Assembly: GCF_900156805.1 (NCBI RefSeq)
Contig: NZ_FTOQ01000002.1
Span: 434,001-498,000, forward strand
DNA length: 64,000 nt
Direction: 5' to 3'
Origin: Roseivivax lentus
GTDB taxonomy: Bacteria > Pseudomonadota > Alphaproteobacteria > Rhodobacterales > Rhodobacteraceae
Under the pieces are notes generated by a model. It did no database searches. It worked only from the letters and a program-made list of their open reading frames with translations, and was not told the origin of the DNA. The first letter of the stretch is position 1. Every line of letters begins with the position of its first letter. The position numbers and the translations under genes were made by a program. Positions 46,000 to 55,615 of the stretch are shown in pieces.

Positions 46000-47354
46000 T
46001 ATTTCTTGGCCTCCATCAACTTTTTCTTTTTCAACTTCAACAAATCGAACAATTTGCGCGCATGGCCCGGTTTCGTCTCCTGCCGGGCGCGGGCCAGGGC
46101 CAGCGCGCCGTCGGGCACGTCCTTGGTGATCACCGATCCCGACGCGGTCAGCGTCTCGTCGCCCAGCGTCACCGGCGCCACCAGCATCGTGTTCGACCCG
46201 ATGAAGGCCCGCGCGCCGATCGTGGTGCGGTGCTTGAACACGCCGTCGTAATTGCAGGTGATCGTGCCCGCGCCGATATTGGTCGCGGCGCCGATATCGG
46301 CATCGCCGAGATAGGTCAGGTGGTTGGCCTTGGCGCCTTCGGCCAGGTAGCTGTTCTTCACCTCGACGAAATTGCCCACATGCACGTCCTCGGCCAGCTC
46401 CGCGCCCGGGCGCAGCCGGGCATAGGGGCCGACCACCGCCCCGCGGGAGACATGCGCGCCCTCGAGATGCGAGAAGGCGCGGATCCGCGCGCCCGATTCG
46501 ACCGTCACGCCGGGGCCGAAGACCACGTTGGGCTCGATCTCGGTGTCGCGTCCGATGGCGGTGTCGAGGCTCAGGAACACCGTCTCGGGCGCCTGCATGG
46601 TCACGCCGTCCTCGATGAGCGTCGCGCGGGCGCGCGCCTGGAAGGCGGCTTCGGCGGCGGCCAGCTCGGCGCGGGAATTGACGCCCAGCGTCTCGGCCTC
46701 GTCGCAGGCGACCGCGGTCGCCTTGAGCCCGTCCGCCCGGGCCAGCGCCACCACGTCCGGCAGGTAGTATTCGCCCGCGGCATTGTCGTTTCCGACCCGC
46801 GCGATCAGGCCGAACAGCGTCGCGCGATCCGCGATGAGAACGCCGGAATTGCAGAGGGTTATGGCGCGTTCCTTATCGGTCGCATCCTTGAACTCGACGA
46901 TCCGGTCGAGCGTGTCGCCCTGCATCACGAGGCGCCCGTAGCGCCCCGGATCGGCGGCCTCGAAGCCCAGCACCACGATGTCGTGATCCTTCCGGGCGAC
47001 CGCCATGGCCTCCAGCGTGTCGCGCGAGATGAAGGGCGTGTCGCCGTAAAGGACAAGTACGTCGCCGTCGAAATCGGCCAGCGCGCCCTCGGCCTGCGCG
47101 ACCGCATGGGCCGTGCCCTTCTGCTCGGTCTGGAGCGCGATGGCGCAATCCGCATCGAAGTCCTGCGCGGCGGCGCACACCGCGTCCGCGCCATGCCCCG
47201 CGACCACGACGATGCGCTCCGGCTCGAGGCCGATACCCGCCTGCATCGCGTGGTGCAGCATCGGCGCGCCGCCGATCTTGTGCAGCACCTTGGGCAGGTC
47301 GGACTGCATGCGGGTGCCTTTCCCGGCGGCCAGAATGACAAGCGCGATGCTCAT
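45999..47354 (-). CDS. glmU: Bifunctional N-acetylglucosamine-1-P uridyltransferase / glucosamine-1-P acetyltransferase
   Basis: This 451-residue enzyme makes UDP-GlcNAc for cell wall and lipid A. The N-terminal pyrophosphorylase has LAAGKGTRMQSDLPKVLH, GHGADAV and YGDTPFI. The C-terminal left-handed beta-helix shows hexapeptide repeats (IGPYARLRPGAEL-type, VGNFVEVKNSYLAEGAKANHLTYLGDADIG). The last residues, KLFDLLKLKKKKLMEAKK, form an unusually lysine-rich tail encoded by AT-rich codons. glmU and glmS overlap as TAATG. It is divergent from gph. Confidence 0.97.
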   Translation of the reverse strand: MSIALVILAAGKGTRMQSDLPKVLHKIGGAPMLHHAMQAGIGLEPERIVVVAGHGADAVCAAAQDFDADCAIALQTEQKGTAHAVAQAEGALADFDGDVLVLYGDTPFISRDTLEAMAVARKDHDIVVLGFEAADPGRYGRLVMQGDTLDRIVEFKDATDKERAITLCNSGVLIADRATLFGLIARVGNDNAAGEYYLPDVVALARADGLKATAVACDEAETLGVNSRAELAAAEAAFQARARATLIEDGVTMQAPETVFLSLDTAIGRDTEIEPNVVFGPGVTVESGARIRAFSHLEGAHVSRGAVVGPYARLRPGAELAEDVHVGNFVEVKNSYLAEGAKANHLTYLGDADIGAATNIGAGTITCNYDGVFKHRTTIGARAFIGSNTMLVAPVTLGDETLTASGSVITKDVPDGALALARARQETKPGHARKLFDLLKLKKKKLMEAKK

Positions 47355-47461
47355 GACGAAATCTCTTTTCTAATCGTTGCGCCCGTTTTAACCGGACGAC
47401 ACTCAGCAACAAGCGGTTCGCGTTCACGCCATGTGACGGGCTGTGTCAACGAGGAATAGAG

Positions 47462-48127
47462 ATGCGCACGGTGATTTTCGACCTCGACGGCACGCTTGCC
47501 GATACCAGCGGCGACCTGATCGCGGCGGCCAATACCTGCTTCGAGGCGATGGGCCATGGCGCGCTCTTGGAACGGGGCGCTGACGACGCGGTGGCCTTCC
47601 GCGGCGCGCGCGCGATGCTGCGGCGCGGGCTCGACCGGGTGGGCGGCGCCGACGACGACATGGTCGAGACCTGGTATCCACGCCTGCTCGAGGCCTATGG
47701 CGCGGCCATCTCCGAGCATTCCGCGTTGTATCCCGGCGCCATGAACGCGGTGGAGGCGCTGAAATCGCAGGGCATCCGGGTGGGCATCTGCACCAACAAG
47801 CCCAGCGGCCTGGCCGAGACGCTGCTTCGGGACCTGGGCATTCGCGATGCCTTCGGCTCGATGATCGGGGCCGACACGCTGCCGGTGCGCAAACCCGATC
47901 CCGCGCCGTTCTTCGCCGCGGTCGACGGCGCGGGCGGCGCGCGGGATCGCGCCTGCCTCGTGGGCGACACCGAGACCGACCGCGAGACCGCGCGCGCCGC
48001 GGGCGTGCCCTCGATCCTCGTGGGTTTCGGCCCCGAGGGGCCGGGCATCGCGCGGCTCGATCCGGAGGCGATGATCGGCCATTACGACGAATTGCCCGGC
48101 GTGGTGGCGCGGCTTCTCGGCCATTGA
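47462..48127 (+). CDS. gph: HAD-family phosphoglycolate phosphatase
   Basis: This 221-residue phosphatase has the nucleophile motif FDLDGTLADTSGD at the N-terminus, ICTNKPSG (motif II), and a C-terminal LPVRKPDPAPF with VGDTETDRETARAAG (motifs III and IV). The helical cap between residues 16 and 80 is of the Gph type. It removes phosphate from 2-phosphoglycolate, formed by oxidative DNA end repair or photorespiration. Substrate naming rests on overall similarity. GAGGAATAG precedes the ATG. Confidence 0.88.
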   Translation: MRTVIFDLDGTLADTSGDLIAAANTCFEAMGHGALLERGADDAVAFRGARAMLRRGLDRVGGADDDMVETWYPRLLEAYGAAISEHSALYPGAMNAVEALKSQGIRVGICTNKPSGLAETLLRDLGIRDAFGSMIGADTLPVRKPDPAPFFAAVDGAGGARDRACLVGDTETDRETARAAGVPSILVGFGPEGPGIARLDPEAMIGHYDELPGVVARLLGH

Positions 48128-48158
48128 CGCGCAACGGGGCCTCGCGTCCAATGGCGCC

Positions 48159-49364
48159 ATGACAGAGGTCTTCACCGGTTCCTTCACCCAGCAGGAGGCG
48201 ATTCCCGAAGAGGGGATCGAGGCCGCGCTCGCGGTCCTGCGCCACGGGCGGCTGCACCGCTACAACCTCGCCGAGGGCGAGTTTGGCGAGACCGCGCTGC
48301 TGGAGCAGGATTTCGCCGCGCTGACCGGCGCGCGGTACTGCCTTGCCGTGGCCTCGGGCGGATATGCGCTGGGGGCGGCGCTGCGCGCGGTGGGGGTGGG
48401 CCCGGGCGATCCGGTCCTCACCAACGCCTTCACGCTCGCCCCGGTGCCGGGCGCCATCGCAGCACTCGGCGCGCAACCCGTCCTCGTGGAGACGACCGAG
48501 GCGCTGACCATCGACCTCGACGATCTGGCGGCGCGGGCGGCGGCGCGCCCGGAGGCGCGGGTGCTGATGCTGTCGCATATGCGCGGACATATCGCCGATA
48601 TGGACCGGCTCTCGGCGCTCTGCCGCGAGGCCGGGCTGACGCTGATCGAGGATTGCGCCCATACGATGGGCGCGCATTGGCGCGGCACGCCCTCGGGGCG
48701 GCACGGCGCGATCGGCTGTTATTCCACGCAGACCTACAAACACGCCAATTCGGGCGAGGGCGGGCTTCTGGTCACCGACGATACGGAGCTTGCCGCGCGG
48801 ATGATCCTGCTGTCGGGATCGTACATGCTTTACGAGCGTCACCTCGCTGCGCCGCCGCCCGAGGCCTTCGCGAGCCTCAGGCGCGACATGCCCAACATTT
48901 CGGGCCGGATGGACAACCTGCGGGCGGCGATCCTGCGCCCGCAGCTGTCCCGACTGGCCGACCGCAAGGCGGCCTGGGCAGAACGGTACCGCGCCCTCGA
49001 GGCCGGGCTCTGGGGCGCGCCGGGGATCACCCTGCCGCTGCGTCCCGAGGCCGAGGATTTCGTGGGCTCGTCCTTCCAGTTCCTCGCCCTCGACTGGCCG
49101 CCTGCGCGGATCCAGGCGCTGGTGGCGCGCGCCAAGACGCGGGGGGTGGAGTTGAAATGGTTCGGCGCGCCGGAGCCCCTGGCTTTCACCTCGCGCTACG
49201 ACCATTGGGCCTTCGCGCCGAGCGCCCCCTTGCCGCGCACCGACCGGGTGCTGGCGGGCTTGCTCGACATGCGGCTGCCCCTGACCTTCTCGGTCGACGA
49301 TTGCGCCCTCATCGCGCGCATTCTTTGTGAGGAGATCGCCAGCTTGCACGCGGCGGCGGCCTGA
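48159..49364 (+). CDS. DegT/DnrJ/EryC1/StrS-type aminotransferase
   Basis: This 401-residue PLP enzyme has ALTGARYCLAVASGGYALGAALRA for cofactor phosphate binding, MLSHMRGHIADMD, LIEDCAHTMGAHWRG with the pyridine-ring Asp, and CYSTQTYKHANSGEGGLLVTD with the Schiff-base Lys in the SxQTYK-type motif. Sugar aminotransferases of this family act on keto-sugars, but no nucleotide-sugar pathway genes are adjacent. Substrate unknown. It follows gph by 31 bases and is followed by a hairpin with a T-run. Confidence 0.87.
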   Translation: MTEVFTGSFTQQEAIPEEGIEAALAVLRHGRLHRYNLAEGEFGETALLEQDFAALTGARYCLAVASGGYALGAALRAVGVGPGDPVLTNAFTLAPVPGAIAALGAQPVLVETTEALTIDLDDLAARAAARPEARVLMLSHMRGHIADMDRLSALCREAGLTLIEDCAHTMGAHWRGTPSGRHGAIGCYSTQTYKHANSGEGGLLVTDDTELAARMILLSGSYMLYERHLAAPPPEAFASLRRDMPNISGRMDNLRAAILRPQLSRLADRKAAWAERYRALEAGLWGAPGITLPLRPEAEDFVGSSFQFLALDWPPARIQALVARAKTRGVELKWFGAPEPLAFTSRYDHWAFAPSAPLPRTDRVLAGLLDMRLPLTFSVDDCALIARILCEEIASLHAAAA

Positions 49365-49373
49365 TCCGGCGGA

Positions 49374-49407
49374 GTGCGGGGTCTTGCGCCCCCGCACGCT
49401 GGTTTTT
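49374..49407 (+). terminator. Probable terminator after the DegT-type gene
   Basis: GTGCGGGG (49374-49381) pairs with CCCCGCAC (49390-49397) with an 8-nt loop. TTTTT follows five bases later, so it is weaker than a standard terminator. Confidence 0.5.
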
Positions 49408-49482
49408 CGGGATATCGGCACCGTGAGCCCCGAGGCCCGGCGGCGCATGGGCGGTGTGGGGGAAGGGCGTCCGGCGCTGCTG

Positions 49483-49938
49483 CTATTCGGGAACGTAAAG
49501 CGGCACCGTGGAGATCGCGACCTTCGCGGAGCCGTCGGTCAGCTCGGCGGCATGGGCCACGTAGATCAGCGTGCGGTTCTTTTCGTCATAGATGCGTTTG
49601 ACGCGCAGGGATTTGAGGATGATCGACCGCGAGGTGCGGAACACGTCCTCGCCATCCATGTCGCGGTCGATATCGCCAATCTCGATCGGGCCGGTCTGGC
49701 GGCAGGCGATGGAGGCGTTCGAGGGATCCTCGAACCAGTTGCCCTTGGACAGCCGGTCGATCAGCCCGCGCTCGAAATAGGCGATGTGGCAGGTCACGCC
49801 CGCCACATCGGGATCGCGGATCGCCTCGACGACGATGTCGTTGCCGACCCAGTCGACGCCGATCTCGCCCACCTGTTCGGCGGGCGCGGCGATCGGCGCG
49901 AGGGCAAGGGCGAGGGGGACGGCAAGGCGACGGATCAT
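49483..49938 (-). CDS. CreA family protein
   Basis: This 151-residue exported protein has a signal peptide (MIRRLAVPLALALAPIAAPA). The mature sequence EQVGEIGVDWVGNDIVVEAIRDPDVAGVTCHIAYFERG is characteristic of CreA, as are SIACRQTGPI and FRTSRSIILKSLRVKRIYDEKNRTLIYVAHA. CreA is periplasmic and of unknown function, though widespread in Proteobacteria. It may be co-transcribed with the gene 15 bases upstream on the same strand. Confidence 0.92.
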   Translation of the reverse strand: MIRRLAVPLALALAPIAAPAEQVGEIGVDWVGNDIVVEAIRDPDVAGVTCHIAYFERGLIDRLSKGNWFEDPSNASIACRQTGPIEIGDIDRDMDGEDVFRTSRSIILKSLRVKRIYDEKNRTLIYVAHAAELTDGSAKVAISTVPLYVPE

Positions 49939-49953
49939 AGGGTTTCTCCTGGG

Positions 49954-50424
49954 TCAGAAGGCGATGCGGCCATGCTCGCCGGCATCGGGGGTGTCGTCGC
50001 CCAGATTGGCCTTTGCGATCTCGTAAAGAAAGCCCGCGGTTTTCGCGGTGGCCCAGATCTCGCCCTCCTTGGGGGTGAATTTCACCAGCCGCACGGAATC
50101 GTCGTCGCGTCCGTCCTCGAACCAGGCGGCGGTGACCGCGCTCCAGCATTCGTCGAGCTTGGCGGGGTCGTTCACTTCCGTCAGCGTGCCGTCGAGCGTG
50201 GCGTAGAGATTGGCCTTGGGATCGGCCACCCAGAACGACGCGGTGTCGCCGCCCTTGGCCGCGCGATCGGCCGCCGAGCCGCTGGCGGTGATGAACCAGA
50301 TCGCGCCTTCCGCCCGGTCGGCATGGGGCGCCATGGGGATCGGGCGTTCGCCGGCAGCGGCCAGAAGGCCCGCCTGTACGTCGTCCATCCGGGTCCAGAA
50401 CGTGTCTTTCAATGCGGTGCTCAT
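49954..50424 (-). CDS. Pyridoxamine 5'-phosphate oxidase-like (general stress protein type)
   Basis: This 156-residue protein begins TALKDTFWTRMDDVQAGLL and contains IPMAPHADRAEGAIWFITASGSAAD, then ASFWVADPKANLYATLDGTLTEV and KFTPKEGEIWAT. This order matches the split-barrel flavin-binding family of general stress protein 26. Such proteins bind FMN or FAD, but the reaction is unknown. The ATG is preceded by AAAGGCACC. It is divergent from the leucine catabolic operon, 146 bases apart. Confidence 0.82.
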   Translation of the reverse strand: MSTALKDTFWTRMDDVQAGLLAAAGERPIPMAPHADRAEGAIWFITASGSAADRAAKGGDTASFWVADPKANLYATLDGTLTEVNDPAKLDECWSAVTAAWFEDGRDDDSVRLVKFTPKEGEIWATAKTAGFLYEIAKANLGDDTPDAGEHGRIAF

Positions 50425-50499
50425 AAGGTGCCTTTCCGTTTCAGCTTTCCAGTGTAACCCTTGGGCGGCGGTGCGGGTTCCTCGGCCCTGTCGAAAGCA

Positions 50500-50529
50500 T
50501 TGACGCAGGGCCGCCCGCGCCGGTATAAA
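50500..50529 (+). promoter_or_regulatory. Sigma70-like promoter of the leucine catabolic operon
   Basis: TTGACG (50500-50505) and TATAAA (50524-50529) are spaced by 18 bases, matching five of six positions at each hexamer. The predicted start point falls near 50536, inside the palindrome described next, and 42 bases before the ivd start codon at 50571 region. Confidence 0.7.
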
Positions 50530-50531
50530 TA

Positions 50532-50545
50532 TGAACGAATGTTCA
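50532..50545. promoter_or_regulatory. Candidate TetR-type operator TGAAC-N4-GTTCA
   Basis: TGAACGAATGTTCA is a perfect 5-bp inverted repeat with a 4-nt centre. It overlaps the predicted transcription start of the ivd promoter, where a bound repressor would block initiation. Palindromes of this form are typical of TetR regulators of acyl-CoA metabolism. No regulator gene lies next to it. Confidence 0.6.
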
Positions 50546-50570
50546 ATAACGGTTTGGGAGGGCCGGGGCG

Positions 50571-51734
50571 ATGTTCAATGCCGTGATGAATTTCGACCTG
50601 GGCGAGGATGTCGCCGCGCTGCGCGAGACCGTGCATGCCTGGGCGCAGGACCGCGTCCGCCCGATGGCCGCCGATATCGACCGAAAGAACGACTTTCCCT
50701 CCGAGCTCTGGCGGGAAATGGGCGATCTCGGGCTTCTGGGCGTCACCGTCGAGGAGGAATATGGCGGCGCGGGGATGGGATACCTCGCCCATACCGTCGC
50801 GATCGAGGAGGTCGCGCGGGCCTCGGCCTCGGTCTCGCTGTCCTACGGCGCCCATTCGAATCTCTGCGTGAACCAGATCCGTCTGAACGGCACGCCCGAG
50901 CAGCGCGCGCAATACCTGCCGAAGCTCGTCTCGGGCGAACATGTGGGCGCGCTGGCGATGTCCGAGGCGGGCGCGGGATCCGACGTCGTGTCGATGAGCC
51001 TGCGCGCCGAGAAGCGCAACGATCATTACCGCCTGAATGGCAACAAGTACTGGATCACCAATGGCCCGGACGCGCAGACGCTCGTGGTCTACGCCAAGTC
51101 CGATCCCGAGGCCGGATCGAAGGGCATCACCGCCTTCCTGATCGACAAGGACATGAAGGGGTTCTCGACCTCGGCGCATTTCGACAAGCTCGGGATGCGG
51201 GGCTCGAACACCGCCGAGCTCGTGTTCGAGGACGTGGAAGTGCCCTTCGAGAACGTGCTGGGCGAGGAGGGCGGCGGCGTCCGGGTCCTGATGTCCGGGC
51301 TCGATTACGAACGCGTCGTGCTGGCGGGGATCGGGCTGGGCATCATGGCGGCCTGTCTCGACGAGATCATGCCGTATCTCGCCGAGCGCAAGCAGTTCGG
51401 CAAACCGATCGGATCGTTCCAGCTGATGCAGGGCAAGATCGCCGACATGTATACGGCGATGAATTCGGCGCGCGCCTATGTCTACGAGGTCGCCAAGGCC
51501 TGCGACCGGGGCGAGGTGACGCGGCAAGATGCGGCGGCTTGCTGTCTGTATGCCTCCGAGCAGGCGATGGTGCAGGCGCACCAGGCGGTGCAGGCGATGG
51601 GCGGGGCGGGCTTCATGAACGAAACGCCCGTGAGCCGCCTCTTCCGCGACGCCAAGCTGATGGAGATCGGCGCGGGCACGTCCGAGATCCGGCGCATGCT
51701 CGTGGGCCGCGAGCTCATGGCAGCGATGGGCTGA
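50571..51734 (+). CDS. ivd: Isovaleryl-CoA dehydrogenase
   Basis: This 387-residue FAD enzyme oxidises isovaleryl-CoA to 3-methylcrotonyl-CoA, the first specific step of leucine breakdown. The acyl-CoA dehydrogenase signatures [14 protein letters not shown] and [17 protein letters not shown], the [22 protein letters not shown] stretch, and [22 protein letters not shown] are present. [15 protein letters not shown] carries the catalytic Glu position typical of IVD (helix G), unlike the C-terminal Glu of other family members. Assignment is strengthened by the downstream mcc, hmgL and hydratase genes. It overlaps the next gene by one base. Confidence 0.95.
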   Translation: MFNAVMNFDLGEDVAALRETVHAWAQDRVRPMAADIDRKNDFPSELWREMGDLGLLGVTVEEEYGGAGMGYLAHTVAIEEVARASASVSLSYGAHSNLCVNQIRLNGTPEQRAQYLPKLVSGEHVGALAMSEAGAGSDVVSMSLRAEKRNDHYRLNGNKYWITNGPDAQTLVVYAKSDPEAGSKGITAFLIDKDMKGFSTSAHFDKLGMRGSNTAELVFEDVEVPFENVLGEEGGGVRVLMSGLDYERVVLAGIGLGIMAACLDEIMPYLAERKQFGKPIGSFQLMQGKIADMYTAMNSARAYVYEVAKACDRGEVTRQDAAACCLYASEQAMVQAHQAVQAMGGAGFMNETPVSRLFRDAKLMEIGAGTSEIRRMLVGRELMAAMG

Positions 51735-52063
51735 TGCCGCGATGGGCATTGTTCCTGCCCTTCGCGCTGATGGTTGCGCTGACGGCCCTGATCGGCTGGC
51801 GGCAGGGTTGGCTCGTGGCCAATGTGACCGAGACCGAGGTGATCGAGGCCACGGCGGCGACCTATGTGCAGATGCGCCGCGAGGCGGGCACCGACGCGGA
51901 TGCCCAATGGTCCGACTGCCGCGCGCGGCCCGATCCGACGGGCACGTCCTGGCTGGTGGTGGTCTGCGGGCCGGAGCCCTACGATCCGGCGCGGCATTAT
52001 ACGTTCTACGTCAGCCGCTTCGGCGGGATCGAGCGGGTGGTCGGGCCAGAGGCCCGCGAATGA
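51734..52063 (+). CDS. Small single-pass membrane protein in the leucine operon
   Basis: This 109-residue protein begins with a hydrophobic segment (FLPFALMVALTALIGW), then a soluble domain with two cysteines (DAQWSDCRARPDPTG and LVVVCGPEPYDPARHYTFYV). It may be a signal-anchored protein with a disulphide in the periplasm. No family is recognised. It is tied into the operon by TGATG with ivd and by ATGA with a repeat-peptide frame. Its last codons (GPEARE-stop) are the founding unit of the 24-nt repeat array. Confidence 0.7.
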   Translation: MPRWALFLPFALMVALTALIGWRQGWLVANVTETEVIEATAATYVQMRREAGTDADAQWSDCRARPDPTGTSWLVVVCGPEPYDPARHYTFYVSRFGGIERVVGPEARE

Positions 52064-52227
52064 ACTGGGCCAGAGGCCCGCGAATGAACTGGGCCGGAGG
52101 CCCGCGAAGGACTGGGGCCGGAGCCCCGCGCATGAACTGGGCCGGAGGTCCGAGAAGGACCATTGCCGGAGGCCCGCGCAGGACCACGACCCTAGGCGTG
52201 CGCATGACCGATCCCGAAGGCGCGCCG
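52042..52227 (+). repeat. 24-nt tandem repeat array, about seven to eight decaying units
   Basis: Units start at 52060, 52084, 52108, 52132, 52156, 52180 and 52204, with a partial unit at 52042-52059. The best-conserved part is ATGAACTGGGCC plus RGAGGCCCGCGA. Copies 1, 2 and 4 are nearly identical; later ones diverge while keeping the 24-base register up to an ATG at 52228. Each unit contains the stop/start word ATGA, so the array appears to have grown by duplicating the end of the preceding gene. Confidence 0.85.
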
Positions 52228-52305
52228 ATGACACGGGCCAACAACTTGCGTATCGAGGGACACGGCGCTGCCGCCGCGACCCGACCCGGAGGCCTGATCC
52301 GATGA
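52060..52305 (+). CDS. Possible 81-residue repeat peptide, translationally coupled
   Basis: The ATG at 52060 overlaps the stop of the preceding gene (ATGA), and its TGA at 52303-52305 overlaps the ATG of the acyl-CoA synthetase gene. The frame reads in eight-residue periods: MNWARGPR, MNWAGGPR, RTGAGAPR, MNWAGGPR, RTIAGGPR. It has Arg/Gly/Trp-rich composition and no known domain. Coupling at both ends suggests that ribosomes traverse it, whether or not the peptide matters. Alternatively the array is a passive spacer. Confidence 0.4.
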   Translation: MNWARGPRMNWAGGPRRTGAGAPRMNWAGGPRRTIAGGPRRTTTLGVRMTDPEGAPMTRANNLRIEGHGAAAATRPGGLIR

Positions 52306-53866
52306 TGCTGCGCCGCCGCCCCTATGACGACCTCTATGCCCGCTTCCACTGGGACCTGCCGGACGAGTTGAACCTCGCGCACCAGGTCTGCGACGGCTGG
52401 GCCGCGACCGAACCGGACCGGATCGCGCTCATCGACCTGCGCGGCCCGCAGCGGCGCGACGTGACCTATGGCCAGCTTTGGGACTTGTCCCGCCGGGTCG
52501 AGGCCGCGCTCATCGAGAAGGGCGTGATGCGCGGCGACCGGGTGGGGGTGCTTCTGTCGCAATCGCCGCTCTGTGCCGCGGCGCATGTCGCGGCCTGGCG
52601 GCTCGGGGCGATCTCGGTGCCGCTTTTCACGCTGTTCAAGCGCGAGGCGCTGGAGACCCGGATCGACGATTCGGGCCTCGGCGTCGTGGTCACCGATGCC
52701 GAGGGCTGCGAGACGCTGCGCGGCTTCGGGCTGGGGCTGATCACCCGCGACCGGCTGCCGCCCGCCTCGCTCGGCAGTCATGCTGGCGTGGTCACCGGGC
52801 CCGACGATGCCGCCGTGCTGATCTATACCTCGGGCACGACCGGAACGCCCAAGGGCGCGCTGCACGGCCACCGCATCCTGACCGGCCACCTGCCGGGCGT
52901 GGAGATGAGCCACGATTTCCTGGGCGAGCGCGGCGACGTGCTCTGGACGCCTGCGGATTGGGCCTGGATCGGCGGGCTTTTCGACGTGCTGATGCCGGGG
53001 CTCGCGCTGGGTGTGCCGGTGGTGGCGGCGCGAGCGGACAAGTTCACCCCCGAGGAATGCGGGCGCATCTGCCGCGAGGGCCATGTGCGCAACGTCTTCT
53101 TCCCGCCCACCGTCCTGCGCATGCTGAAGGCGTCGGAGACCCGGATCGCGGGTCTGCGCAGCGTGGCCTCGGGCGGCGAGCCGCTGGGGGCGGAGATGCT
53201 GGCCTGGGGCCGGGAGGCGCTGGGCGTGACGATCAACGAGTTCTACGGCCAGACCGAGTGCAACATGACCGTCTCGTCGGCGGGCAGCCTCTTTGCCCCT
53301 CGGCCGGGGCGCATCGGCCGCCCGGTGCCCGGCCACCGGCTGGCGGTGCTCGATGCGAACGGGGAGCCGACCGACGGCGAGGGCGATATCGCGGTCAAGC
53401 GCGGCTCGGCGTCGATGATGCTGGAATATTGGCGCAATCCGCGCGCCACGGCGGCCAAGTTCAAGGGCCGCTGGATGCTGACCGGCGATCGCGGCCAATG
53501 GGAGGACGGCTTCCTGCGCTTTCTGGGCCGCGAGGATGACGTGATCAATTCCGCGGGCTACCGGATCGGCCCGTCCGAGATCGAGGATTGCCTGATGGCG
53601 CATGACGCGGTGGCCAATGTCGGTGTCGTGGGCAAGCCCGACCCGGTGCGGGGCGAGATCGTGAAGGCCTACGTGGTGGCCAAGCCGGGCGCCGATCCGT
53701 CGGCACTGGGCCCCGAATTGCAGGATTGGGTGAAGGCGCGGCTCTCGGCGCATCTCTACCCGCGCGAGATCGCCTTTCTCGACGCCCTGCCGATGACGGT
53801 CACCGGCAAGGTGGTCCGGCGCGAATTGAAGGCCCGCGCGCAGGGTGAAGCGGAAGGAAACAACCC

Positions 53867-53870
<4 letters not shown>
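52302..53870 (+). CDS. AMP-dependent acyl-CoA synthetase
   Basis: This 522-residue adenylate-forming enzyme has the P-loop-like [20 protein letters not shown], then the [12 protein letters not shown] (A5), [38 protein letters not shown] (A7-A8) and [13 protein letters not shown] (A10 with the catalytic Lys) motifs. It resembles the acetyl/medium-chain (ACSM-like) branch. In this operon it could activate isovalerate, or acetoacetate in place of a CoA-transferase; neither is proven. ATG 52302 or 52305 are possible starts. The stop overlaps the mccB start as ATGA. Confidence 0.9.
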
Positions 53871-55471
<1,601 letters not shown>

Positions 55472-55528
55472 GGCGCGTGGCTTGGCCCGTCTTCGGCTGC
55501 GGACGCAGCGCCCGTGGCCGGGGCGGGA

Positions 55529-55582
55529 GCGAGGGGCCAGCCCCTCGCGCTCCCCGGAGGTATTTCCGGTCCGGTCGTGACA
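55529..55582. repeat. Dispersed hairpin element, copy 2, inside the mcc operon
   Basis: GCGAGGGG (55529-55536) pairs with CCCCTCGC (55541-55548). The 3' tail contains GGAGGTATTTCCGGTCCG and matches the copy at 26281-26319 at 37 of 39 positions. It separates mccB from mccA and could cause partial termination, processing or RNA stabilisation. Confidence 0.75.
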
Positions 55583-55615
55583 TGGGCGGTGCGCGCCGCC
55601 CCGAGGAGGGACGCG

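Noticed and set aside
45999-47354. glmS ribozyme upstream of glmS
   Set aside because: glmS overlaps the end of glmU by one base, leaving no leader, and the ribozyme is a Gram-positive feature.
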